Source: Bacteroidales bacterium
GTDB lineage: Bacteria > Bacteroidota > Bacteroidia > Bacteroidales > F082
Length of the DNA: 64,000 bases
Reading direction: 5' to 3'
Assembly (NCBI GenBank): GCA_023229245.1
Contig: JALNZU010000013.1
Coordinates: 1 to 64,000 of the forward strand
Position 1 is the stretch's first letter. Each line of letters begins with the position of its first letter. Below the pieces are notes generated by a model, which saw only the letters and a program-made list of their open reading frames with translations, was not told where the DNA came from and ran no database searches. Below, in pieces: positions 54,322-62,868 of the stretch. Position numbers and translations under genes: made by a program.

Positions 54322-55896
54322 GTGAAAATTGCAGTCGCACAACGTAACTTCCATCAGGGGAATATCCCTCACAATACAGCTATCATCCTGAGCTCCATAA
54401 AGGAAGCCAGAAAGAATAAAGCAGAGCTACTCATAGTTGCCGGATACGCTTTAACCGGCTATCCACTATACGATCTGACCACCTACGACAGCTTTGTATA
54501 TCAGATACATAACAGCTTACAACAAATAGCCGATGCCTGCCAGGATATAGCTTTCCTGACAGCTACACCTTATTACTCTGATGAAAAACAACTCCACTAT
54601 GGTGTGGCACACTGCTTTCAAGGTAATATTGAATATTTAGGGGAAACCCTTTATCCAAATCTTCAACCAGATCTAAAGCATTTGACTGTGAAAGCCCATG
54701 CCATTTCCATGATCATTGGAGATACATCAGCTTCGTTTGCAGCTATTGAACAACTGACCACTCTCGGGAATACCGACCTTTTAATCTATTTATCTGCTAC
54801 TCCATTTGATTACAGTTTACCGACAAGACGAATAGATCAACTAACGTTACTAACTAAGCAATTGAACACTCCCCTACTCTTTGTAAATCATATAGGAGCC
54901 TCTACTGATCTTCTGTTTGAAGGTTCTTCTATGGCTTTTTCAGCTGAGGGCAGCTTGGTTGTTTCAGCCGGTTTGTTTCAGGAACATATGTTTTATGTGG
55001 ATAGCTCTCAATTACACTCTAACAGCTACGAATCTCTTTTAATTGATATTCCAGATAAATCCACTCTCATACGGGATGCATTAGTCTTAGGGATACAGGA
55101 CTTCTTTTATAAATCGGGTTTTCGTCAGGCTGTGCTTGGGTTATCAGGTGGCCTTGACTCGGCAGTTACTGCGGTATTAGCTGTCGAAGCCCTTGGGGCA
55201 GAAAATGTGTTGGGTGTGATGATGCCATCCCAATTCTCAACCGAGCATTCACTCATCGATGCAAGGCAATTGGCACTGAACCTGCAAATACAAACTGAGC
55301 TGATCCCGATTGAATCTCAGTTTCATGCGGTTATGAACAGTTTACAGTATGTCTTTAAGAACAAGGAATTCGGTATCACGGAAGAAAATATTCAAGCACG
55401 CCTACGTGGTTTACTGCTTATGGCAATCTCCAATAAATCAGGGCATATCGTGCTCAACTCCAGTAATAAAAGTGAGGCTGCTGTAGGATACGGAACGCTT
55501 TATGGCGATATGAGCGGCAGCTTGTCGGTTTTAGGCGATGTGTATAAAACAGAAGTATATCAATTAGCAGAATTAATCAATCGCGAAAAGGATGTTATCC
55601 CAGTGAACATCATTCAAAAGCCTCCTTCTGCCGAACTTAGTCCCGGACAAAAAGACAGCGACAGCTTACCAGCTTACAAGCTGTTAGATGCTCTGTTATT
55701 TCAATTTATCGAAGAAAGCAAAGGCTCTGACGAACTGGTTAAGGATGGCTTTGATCCCGAATTGGTAAAACGTATTATATCTTTAGTCAACCGAAGTGAG
55801 TTCAAACGCTTTCAGGCACCCCCTGTCCTAAAAGTGTCACCCCGAACGCTAAAAACAGACAGAAGCATGCCTCAAAACAGTTCGTTTATTATATGA
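54322..55896 (+). CDS. nadE: NAD synthase with a degenerate glutaminase domain
   Basis: 524 residues, GTG start. The C-terminal synthetase domain (about 260-524) is intact: LGLSGGLDSAVTAVLAVEAL, STEHSLIDARQLA, SSNKSEAAVGYGTLYGDMSG and GDVYKTEVYQLAE. The N-terminal nitrilase-type domain (about 1-250) keeps its fold markers (ALTGYP) but all three catalytic residues look replaced: the Glu of PELALTGYP is Gly41, the Lys is at Glu108, and the Cys of ICED is Gly133. It therefore probably amidates deamido-NAD with free ammonia. The alignment is by eye. It lies between a barrel gene and an esterase gene. Confidence 0.87.
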   Translation: MKIAVAQRNFHQGNIPHNTAIILSSIKEARKNKAELLIVAGYALTGYPLYDLTTYDSFVYQIHNSLQQIADACQDIAFLTATPYYSDEKQLHYGVAHCFQGNIEYLGETLYPNLQPDLKHLTVKAHAISMIIGDTSASFAAIEQLTTLGNTDLLIYLSATPFDYSLPTRRIDQLTLLTKQLNTPLLFVNHIGASTDLLFEGSSMAFSAEGSLVVSAGLFQEHMFYVDSSQLHSNSYESLLIDIPDKSTLIRDALVLGIQDFFYKSGFRQAVLGLSGGLDSAVTAVLAVEALGAENVLGVMMPSQFSTEHSLIDARQLALNLQIQTELIPIESQFHAVMNSLQYVFKNKEFGITEENIQARLRGLLLMAISNKSGHIVLNSSNKSEAAVGYGTLYGDMSGSLSVLGDVYKTEVYQLAELINREKDVIPVNIIQKPPSAELSPGQKDSDSLPAYKLLDALLFQFIEESKGSDELVKDGFDPELVKRIISLVNRSEFKRFQAPPVLKVSPRTLKTDRSMPQNSSFII

Positions 55897-55909
55897 GTAT
55901 TTTTCAAAA

Positions 55910-57070
55910 ATGATTATCACTAAAAAACTGATACTAATTCTAACGCTATTGATTACTACATCTGTGCGATCACAACAAACAGATACCCTGACCCTGTATT
56001 CAAAAGCGTTTGACAGCGAAAGGACAATTTATGTCAGCACACCAGAATTTTATACCTATCAATCTGATAAAGTCAAACTGCCAGTCATATATATATTGGA
56101 CGGCCAACATGAATGGTTTGTTAATCCGCTGTTGAGTACAATCAAGTATTTACAATATACACATCAGATCCCACAGGCTATAATAGTAAGTATTCCACTA
56201 TCAGACCGAAATAAGGAATGCACGATAACAAGCTTAGAAAACGATGAACTAGCTTTGCATAGGTTCATCACCGAGGAAGTGGATAAAAAAATACAGTCTT
56301 ACCAGCCGAATACTTATAAAATAATTATCGGACACTCTTTTTCGGCATCCTTTGCTCTTTATTCATTTCTGAAAGCACCGGAATACTATTCAGCCGTGAT
56401 CGCACACACACCTATGGATAGCTTTAAGGAGCTTATATCAGCCTTTGAAAGCAACCCGGAAACAGACCAAACAAAAATATCAGTTTCAATTGGAGGCAAA
56501 TCAAAAAGTCAAGACTATTACCATCGAAAAACATTTGATAAGCTCCAAACAGAATTTCCACAATTTTTTAGTACAATCCATACATTTATCGCCGATAATT
56601 CAGGACATACAGCAGTGCCAATAGTAGCTAACCCATACCTGTTGACAAATATATTTTCAAGTTTTAATGACAGATATTCAGATATTGCAAAAGTTGATGA
56701 AGAGTATAAGATCATTACAAGACCTTCTTCTGTACAGGAAGAAATGTCCCACATAGAATTGGCATCAAAAATAGGTGACTACTTTTATCCGCCAGAGATT
56801 GCAGAGGTAAACGGAATTGCATCCCGATATTGGAACAGCGATCTAAATACATACGCAATAGCCGTTTATGAAATGGCGATCACTTATTATCCAATGTACT
56901 ATGATTTTCATCTTCAGCTGTACGATTTGTTATTATCCACAGATAAAATACGTGCAAAACATCATTTAGAAACAGCTAAAGAGCTTATCCTATCAGTAGA
57001 AACGAACACATTGGAACAGCTTGAATTATTAGATGAAATTAATCAGGAAAGAATGAAAAACGGCTGGTAA
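55910..57070 (+). CDS. Exported esterase, Fes/IroE-like alpha/beta hydrolase
   Basis: 386 residues. A signal peptide (LILILTLLITTSVRS) leads to an esterase D-like domain: LPVIYILDGQHEWF, nucleophile in IIGHSFSASFALYSFLKAP (GxSxS variant of GxSxG) and a late HTAV histidine. The C-terminal 130 residues form a helical domain with TPR-like character (YAIAVYEMAITYYPMYYDFH). Relatives hydrolyse enterobactin-type esters or acyl esters, but the substrate here is unknown. It begins 13 bases after nadE and is probably in the same operon. Confidence 0.82.
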   Translation: MIITKKLILILTLLITTSVRSQQTDTLTLYSKAFDSERTIYVSTPEFYTYQSDKVKLPVIYILDGQHEWFVNPLLSTIKYLQYTHQIPQAIIVSIPLSDRNKECTITSLENDELALHRFITEEVDKKIQSYQPNTYKIIIGHSFSASFALYSFLKAPEYYSAVIAHTPMDSFKELISAFESNPETDQTKISVSIGGKSKSQDYYHRKTFDKLQTEFPQFFSTIHTFIADNSGHTAVPIVANPYLLTNIFSSFNDRYSDIAKVDEEYKIITRPSSVQEEMSHIELASKIGDYFYPPEIAEVNGIASRYWNSDLNTYAIAVYEMAITYYPMYYDFHLQLYDLLLSTDKIRAKHHLETAKELILSVETNTLEQLELLDEINQERMKNGW

Positions 57071-57251
57071 GGGGCTTCTCTGTTATGGGCAGAATGTTGT
57101 GATGACACTACATAAGGCTTAAAAAGTTCGGTAGCAATGCCAGTGTCTGTGCGTTATTAAGTTGAAATTTTTGCCACCGTTAAAAATAAAGTTACAGCAA
57201 CAGTATGTATCGAGGATTCAGCTTTTTTCTTCTAATTTTAAATCTCATATT

Positions 57252-58076
57252 ATGGTTTCATTTTTTTCTATACTTCTCATCATTATAGCCATTTATTATG
57301 CGTTTGTTTGGTCGAATAGGGCTCGGTCATCAACCTCAAAGAAATCTGTTAGGCGTGCTGGCGGCTATTCCAAGTGGATTGGAGGTGGTTTAGGATGGGC
57401 TTTTGGTGGTCCCATAGGTGCTATATTAGGTTTTGCCTTTGGCAAGATGTACGATGACCAGCGGCAACAGCCTTCAATAGATACCATTTCAACTTTGCAA
57501 GGCGATTTCATGGCCAGTCTGCTTATACTCACCGCAGCCCTGATGAAGTCGGATGGAAAGGTAAAACGTTCTGAGTTAGACTATGTGAAGCAGTTTTTAA
57601 GACAAAACTTTGGCAATGAAACGGCACAAGAATATCTGCTGATGCTGCGTGAGTTTTTGAAGCAAGATATCCATATTCAGCAAGTTGCAATGCAGATTGG
57701 ACGGTTCATGGATTATCCTGCCCGTTTGCAGCTGATACATTATTTGTTTGGATTAGCTGCTGCCGACACTTACTTGTCGCCTCAGGAAATAGACTTGATA
57801 TCCAGAATAGCTGCCTATTGCGGTGTGGCTCCCGGCGATCTAAACTCCATAAAAGCCATGTTCGTCAAAGAAACAGATAGCGCATATAAGATATTGGAGA
57901 TCAGCTCGGATGCCGAGATTGCTGACATCAAAAAAGCCTATCGTGAAATGGCGATGAAATATCATCCGGATAAGGTTAGCCACCTTGGAGAAGACATACG
58001 CCTGGCAGCTGAAAAAAAGTTTCAAACCGTTACAGAAGCTTATGAAACGATCAAAAAAGAACGTGGATTCAACTAA
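57252..58076 (+). CDS. Membrane-anchored TerB-DnaJ (DjlA-like) co-chaperone
   Basis: 274 residues from the ATG at about 57252; the frame is open further up, but the family starts with the membrane anchor (FFSILLIIIAIYYAF). After it come a glycine-rich linker (GLGWAFGGPIGAILGFAFGK), a TerB-like helical domain (about 75-190, AALMKSDGKVKRSELDYVKQFL) and a C-terminal J domain with the HPD motif in MKYHPDKVSHL. This is the DjlA layout. It would recruit DnaK to the membrane. Single-gene unit. Confidence 0.9.
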   Translation: MVSFFSILLIIIAIYYAFVWSNRARSSTSKKSVRRAGGYSKWIGGGLGWAFGGPIGAILGFAFGKMYDDQRQQPSIDTISTLQGDFMASLLILTAALMKSDGKVKRSELDYVKQFLRQNFGNETAQEYLLMLREFLKQDIHIQQVAMQIGRFMDYPARLQLIHYLFGLAAADTYLSPQEIDLISRIAAYCGVAPGDLNSIKAMFVKETDSAYKILEISSDAEIADIKKAYREMAMKYHPDKVSHLGEDIRLAAEKKFQTVTEAYETIKKERGFN

Positions 58077-58087
58077 GCCGTAACAAG

Positions 58088-60004
58088 CTATTTATAAAAC
58101 CGCCAACTTACACCAAAATAAAACTTAGGATCGGGCATAGGATGATGCGGGGTGGTGTAATAGGTATGACTCTCCATGAAACCTAAAAGATTAACTAGTT
58201 GTATATACAACCTTGCTCTTTTCACTTTAAGTGCCAGATGCACATCTAGATAAGGAAAATCGCCTATCTCTTTTTCAAACTGCAAATAAAACGAACGGGT
58301 AGCCGGCATCCATGCATCGGCCAAATAGCTGCTGAACCATTTCAGTTCCATGCCCGGCTGAATAGTAGCTGCTTTGCCAAAGATGTCAGATGTATAGGTA
58401 ATCTTCAGGTGAGCCGTTATATCAGGTATATGCAGTAGGGTATCATTATCAGTCTTCTGCAGATGAACACTTCCAGTCATATCAAATTTTCCAAGCTTCA
58501 GCTGCAGATTGCTATAAAGGTTAAAAAGGCTGAACGTACCACTTGTCTGGGCCGGCCAGGCAAACTTATCTATATACAGATATTTATCCAAAAGATGCCA
58601 ATGCCCTCCTACGGTAAATCCTTTGAAATGGTACCCACCATGAGCACTTAGGATACGCTCGCTTAAAAAGTCATTTTCCCATCGGAAATGGTTGGAATCA
58701 AAATAGCGAAAAAACCATGAGGCTGACTGATTGATTAAGCTAACCCGAAAAAACAAATCTCCCAGATTACGCGATTCAGTCCCTAAATATTGGCGGACAC
58801 CTCCTTTAAGCTGCAAATCGCCTGTTGCTACACTCCCTGTGATAAGCTTTACAGTGCCATCAATAAAAAACGAACGGAATAAAGATATCTGTATCCCTCC
58901 ATAAGGATTCAACTGCCAGTCGCTGCGCCCTCCAAGGCTGTCCGGTGCCTGGCTGTTTACACTCTCAATTCCGGCATATAAATAAAAAGGCGGTTGCTGT
59001 GTGGCTGGTTCTACTCCAAGATTATTCCATTGCAGCCTGTTTCTCAGCACAGAGACATACAACGAATCGAAGGTTTGAGTAGAATCCAACACCTGATCGT
59101 AAGGAGCATAAAAAGGCTCTAAGGGACTTCTTTCGGTATATATAAATTGATTACGTTGATATTCAAGCTGATGAGAAATACGTCCAAGTCCAACCGCTCT
59201 TACCTCCTCCACGCTATCATTGATCCAAACTTTTCTGGGAAAAGCTACTACATATTCCTGTTCAAGACCAAAACCTGACTGCTTGATCATATTTTCGGCA
59301 TCAATCAGATGGACGGGTAACAACCTTCGATCGGTCTCCCTATTCTCCTCAAAATCGGCATCATCCTGAATACCACCGTTTTCGCCCATCTCCATCTTAT
59401 TATAAAAATAATGAGCTAAAAGCCGGTATCTCTGGTTGTTAGTTGAATATCGGCCAGTAAAATAAACATGGTTGTTATTGATCTTGGTATTTTTATATAT
59501 GCCGGGCGAATTGACTAAAGAGTAGTGCATTCCGATAAAGAGTCGGGGACGAATTTCACGCGCAAAACGAGCTTTCAGATGCTGCTCTTTCTTTGAACCC
59601 ATCATATAATTGAGTTCAGTGAAAGGCTGCAAAGGCATTAAGTAATGGATATTATTGGAGTTACGCAAGAAATTGCGATATGCAGGCTGATATACATCAA
59701 AACCATTTCTGAAAAAGGGCTGCCAAATCAGGCTTTGATGCGCAGTGGATGTATTACTCAAACTCTGTAGCAGACTGCCGTTCTGTCGAAGCAGGTCTAA
59801 GCTTCCAAGATCAACAAGGCTAGTGTCAATAAACCGTTCAGGAACTAAATACAAACTATCAAAGCTACGAATGAAATAACGCACATAAGTTGAATCAATA
59901 AAATGTTTTTCTGCGTCAGTCTGAGCTTTCATCACTAATGTGCTACCTACACCAAGCCATATAAAAAGCAATATGAATGAAAGACGTATATCGAAAATCC
60001 GCAT
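58088..60004 (-). CDS. Putative porin (Porin_10-type outer membrane protein)
   Basis: 638 residues. A signal peptide (LSFILLFIWLGVGSTLVMKA) is followed by a periplasmic start and a long series of amphipathic strands. Conserved parts include QPFTELNYMMGSKKEQHLKA and HYSLVNSPGIYKNTKINNNH, and the terminus LGFMESHTYYTTPHHPMPDP runs to a final strand ending WRFYK with an aromatic-rich end typical of outer membrane barrels. The family is Bacteroidota-specific; a role in uptake is assumed. It is a single-gene unit converging on djlA, 11 bases apart. Confidence 0.85.
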   Translation of the reverse strand: MRIFDIRLSFILLFIWLGVGSTLVMKAQTDAEKHFIDSTYVRYFIRSFDSLYLVPERFIDTSLVDLGSLDLLRQNGSLLQSLSNTSTAHQSLIWQPFFRNGFDVYQPAYRNFLRNSNNIHYLMPLQPFTELNYMMGSKKEQHLKARFAREIRPRLFIGMHYSLVNSPGIYKNTKINNNHVYFTGRYSTNNQRYRLLAHYFYNKMEMGENGGIQDDADFEENRETDRRLLPVHLIDAENMIKQSGFGLEQEYVVAFPRKVWINDSVEEVRAVGLGRISHQLEYQRNQFIYTERSPLEPFYAPYDQVLDSTQTFDSLYVSVLRNRLQWNNLGVEPATQQPPFYLYAGIESVNSQAPDSLGGRSDWQLNPYGGIQISLFRSFFIDGTVKLITGSVATGDLQLKGGVRQYLGTESRNLGDLFFRVSLINQSASWFFRYFDSNHFRWENDFLSERILSAHGGYHFKGFTVGGHWHLLDKYLYIDKFAWPAQTSGTFSLFNLYSNLQLKLGKFDMTGSVHLQKTDNDTLLHIPDITAHLKITYTSDIFGKAATIQPGMELKWFSSYLADAWMPATRSFYLQFEKEIGDFPYLDVHLALKVKRARLYIQLVNLLGFMESHTYYTTPHHPMPDPKFYFGVSWRFYK

Positions 60005-60424
60005 CGCAGAGGTTTTAAGGCCGTAAAATTACGCATATCCTCCTACACTCACCTAAACTTTAGCAGACAAACGGCTCATCAATTGATAATAAGTAGATTA
60101 ACTTTGATTGAACTATACTCGCAAACAAATAGATTATTCGATTGTTATGATAAAACCTTTTGGTGTCTTTTATAATGGTCGATAGTGCGTTTAACAAGAT
60201 ATGAGCAGGTCAGTATTCTCTACTATGAAGGTCAACAAGTCAAATGTTTTTTATGTATCCAAACCTAAAGAGCCTACCTTTGCCACAGCTTAGGATTCCA
60301 TGTTCTGAACAAATAGTGTTGCATGAGGACACAGGCTTTTGTAATCAACAAGTTACTTACTGTATTTGATTAAAAATTATGGAGATTAGTAAGATCACTG
60401 AATCAATATAAAAACAAGGAATGC
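60005..60424. other. Divergent intergenic region between the porin and korA
   Basis: About 420 bases. I looked for a ferredoxin-like delta subunit (clustered CxxC codons) and found none. A short GTAA...TTAC repeat (about 60340-60355) is the only symmetry. The korA promoter must be here, but no exact -7 box stands out. Confidence 0.4.
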
Positions 60425-61552
60425 ATGACACACACCACCACATCGCGAACAGCTTTTATTGACGGCTCTCGATTGATCGTCGAGGCTTTGGTTCAAACGG
60501 GTGCCGAAGTCTTTGTAGGCTACCCCATCACTCCGGCCAATTTATTATACTCATATGCCAACAGACGTTTTCCTACTATGATGGCAGCACCTGACGAGAT
60601 CACAGCTTTGCAATGGATGTCGGGTTTTGCTACTTTAGGAAAGCTTCCGGTTACTGCCACAGCCTTTCCGGGATATGCGCTGATGGTAGAGTCAATCAAT
60701 ATGGCGTTGATGATGGAGCTGCCTATGGTCGTCATCCTGGCACAACGGTTAGGGCCTGCCACAGGTACTGCTACAGCAGGTGCACAAGGCGATCTGAATC
60801 TTGTACATGGAACTGTATCAGGTGGGTTTCAGATACCTACATTTTGTATCAGCAACTTAGACGACTGCTGGAGCTTGAGCGCCAAAGCGGTTGAAACAGC
60901 TATGCAACTACGTACTCCGGTCGTACTACTTACTTCCAAAGAAATGGTGATGACACAGATGAGCTACGACTTAAACCGGCTTACTCCATTAAAAAAATCA
61001 ACATTAAAGCATTATACCGGCACTGAACCATACAAACCTTATCATACCGATGAAAGTTTAATACCTGAATTTTTGCCCATCAGCCAAAGCACTCATCAGG
61101 TACGCTTCACCGCTTCTACACATAATAAGGCCGGCATACTTCAAAACACTACCCCTGAAGCCCTTGATAACACCAAACGGCTAAAAGATAAATTAGACCT
61201 ACATGCTGATTTTCTGTTGCATTATCATTACGAAGAAGACAATCATGCTAAGGTGTTGGTAATTAGCTTTGACCAAACAGCACAAGCAGCCCGTGAAGCT
61301 GTAGCTATATTGCGACAGCAAGGTACTAAAGTAGCTCACTTAATAGCCAAAACATTGTTTCCCATACCTCAAAAATATTATGAGATCAGCGCATTATATT
61401 CACATATCATAGTAGCAGAAGAAAACTTAGATGGTCAATATCGTCGATTGCTATTCGGATCAGCCCCAAACACTAACGTTAGCGGTGTCAATGCTATTGG
61501 ACGCATGATACATCCGGATGAAATCATAGAGGAGGTTAAAAAACATGAGTAA
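60425..61552 (+). CDS. korA: 2-oxoacid:acceptor oxidoreductase, alpha subunit
   Basis: 375 residues. The N-terminal pyrimidine-binding domain reads AFIDGSRLIVEALVQTGAEV, GYPITPANLLYSYANRRFP and PDEITALQWMSGFATLGKL. The central part has ATGTATAGAQGDLNLVHGT, and the C-terminal domain (about 260-375) has KVLVISFDQTAQAAREAVAIL. There is no N-terminal gamma domain, which in some KorA proteins is fused here; the gamma part sits on the partner instead. With that partner it decarboxylates a 2-oxoacid, probably 2-oxoglutarate or a branched-chain oxoacid, passing electrons to ferredoxin. The stop overlaps the next start by 8 bases. Confidence 0.9.
   Translation: MTHTTTSRTAFIDGSRLIVEALVQTGAEVFVGYPITPANLLYSYANRRFPTMMAAPDEITALQWMSGFATLGKLPVTATAFPGYALMVESINMALMMELPMVVILAQRLGPATGTATAGAQGDLNLVHGTVSGGFQIPTFCISNLDDCWSLSAKAVETAMQLRTPVVLLTSKEMVMTQMSYDLNRLTPLKKSTLKHYTGTEPYKPYHTDESLIPEFLPISQSTHQVRFTASTHNKAGILQNTTPEALDNTKRLKDKLDLHADFLLHYHYEEDNHAKVLVISFDQTAQAAREAVAILRQQGTKVAHLIAKTLFPIPQKYYEISALYSHIIVAEENLDGQYRRLLFGSAPNTNVSGVNAIGRMIHPDEIIEEVKKHE
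61531..61547 (+). promoter_or_regulatory. Shine-Dalgarno of the korB-korG fusion gene
   Basis: GGAGG at 61531-61535 lies 9 bases before the ATG at 61545, inside the end of korA. It is the clearest Shine-Dalgarno in the window and supports coupled translation. Confidence 0.65.
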
Positions 61553-62825
61553 ACAATTTCTTACCGACAGCAAGGCCTTACCATTTTGTAAAGGCTGCGG
61601 TCATACAGGAGTAGCCCAGAACACCGAGAGGGCTTTGCAACAGTTGGGATATGATCCATTAGACGTAATTTTTGTGACCGACATAGGTTGTCATGGCATT
61701 ATTGACAAAAATCTGGTCAGCCACACCGTTCATGGACTTCATGGGCGCTCAGTAGCTATAGCGGGTGGGATAGCTGCCGGACTACCCAAAGACAGCAATA
61801 AAAAAGTTATTGTCTTTATAGGCGATGGTGGAGCTACTATAGGGATGCAGCATCTGATGATTGCAGCTCATCACAACTTTTCAATGACGGTAATTGTTCA
61901 CAACAATATGCTTTATGGGATGACAGGAGGGCAACCCAGTGAGTTCACCCCTGAGGGATTTAACACACCTACAACTCCACATCGTTCATCAGCAGGCGCC
62001 ATTGATATATGCAAGGTAGCAGAAGCGGCAGGAGCAGCATACGTTAGCCGGATATTTGGTATAGGCAACTTCACTGCCGAATTAGCCGAGGCCTTCTCAC
62101 AACCTGGCTTTTCATTAGTTGAAGTAATGGAGCTTTGCACCAGTTATGGTCTCAAATCCAATCCAGGCATGAAATTAAAAAACCTGATAGAAGAAGCAGA
62201 AATAGAGTTTATAAAATATACCAACGAGACTAAGAAAAGCTCCGAGCTCCCTGATTATGAGGGGCATCGCCTATCGCTTATCACTGATCAGTTAGTCATA
62301 CCACAAGAATATACAGCAGATAGCACGCACAAAATCAGTATCCTATTAGCCGGATCAGCCGGAGAAGGTACCCAGTCGGCAGCCGAGTTTTTAGCCCGTA
62401 CTGCCATGCTATCCGGCTTGCACGTTACACGAAAAAGCCATGTGCCGGTGACGGTAGGCGTGGGTTTCTCAGCATCGGAAGTAATCATATCCAAAGAACC
62501 TATCTATTATACCGGATCATCAAAGCCCGATTATATACTGATCACTTCAAAAGATGGATTAGAATATGCCATGCCCAGACTTACAAACGGATACAAATCA
62601 ATAGTATATATGGATGCCACGCTACAAACTCCTGAAACAGCCTCTGAGATACATATCATACCGATGCGCGAAAAAGTCGGAGCACGTAATGCGGCTTTGC
62701 TCAGCGTATTCAAATTGGTTACCGACAGCCGTATGCTTAGTATGGAATCAATGATCTCTGCCTACTCACAACATAAGTTGGCAGCCAAGCTACCTATAGA
62801 TACATTTTTAGATCAACTGACCTGA
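61545..62825 (+). CDS. korB: 2-oxoacid:acceptor oxidoreductase, fused beta and gamma subunits
   Basis: 426 residues. Residues 1 to about 255 are the thiamine-pyrophosphate beta subunit: LPFCKGCGHTGVAQN, DIGCHGIIDKNL, VFIGDGGATIGMQHLMIAAH and the diphosphate-Mg site ending VHNNMLYGMTGGQPS. Residues about 265-426 are a gamma domain: ISILLAGSAGEGTQSAAEFL, GLHVTRKSHVPVTVGVGFSA and EKVGARNAALLSVFKLV. Fusion of gamma to the C-terminus of beta is unusual; in most species they are separate or gamma is joined to alpha. No delta (ferredoxin) subunit gene follows. The enzyme would feed acyl-CoA and reduced ferredoxin. Confidence 0.9.
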   Translation: MSKQFLTDSKALPFCKGCGHTGVAQNTERALQQLGYDPLDVIFVTDIGCHGIIDKNLVSHTVHGLHGRSVAIAGGIAAGLPKDSNKKVIVFIGDGGATIGMQHLMIAAHHNFSMTVIVHNNMLYGMTGGQPSEFTPEGFNTPTTPHRSSAGAIDICKVAEAAGAAYVSRIFGIGNFTAELAEAFSQPGFSLVEVMELCTSYGLKSNPGMKLKNLIEEAEIEFIKYTNETKKSSELPDYEGHRLSLITDQLVIPQEYTADSTHKISILLAGSAGEGTQSAAEFLARTAMLSGLHVTRKSHVPVTVGVGFSASEVIISKEPIYYTGSSKPDYILITSKDGLEYAMPRLTNGYKSIVYMDATLQTPETASEIHIIPMREKVGARNAALLSVFKLVTDSRMLSMESMISAYSQHKLAAKLPIDTFLDQLT

Positions 62826-62844
62826 AAAATTCATTCACTTTCAT

Positions 62845-62852
62845 TAGCTTTG
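62845..62852 (+). promoter_or_regulatory. -7 promoter element of the beta-helix gene
   Basis: TAGCTTTG matches TAnnTTTG and lies 16 bases before the ATG at 62869. Confidence 0.5.
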
Positions 62853-62868
62853 CTAAAAAACTAATACC

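Noticed and set aside
60005..60424. Missing ferredoxin-like delta subunit of the 2-oxoacid oxidoreductase
   Set aside because: No frame with clustered CxxC motifs could be found upstream of korA or after korB.
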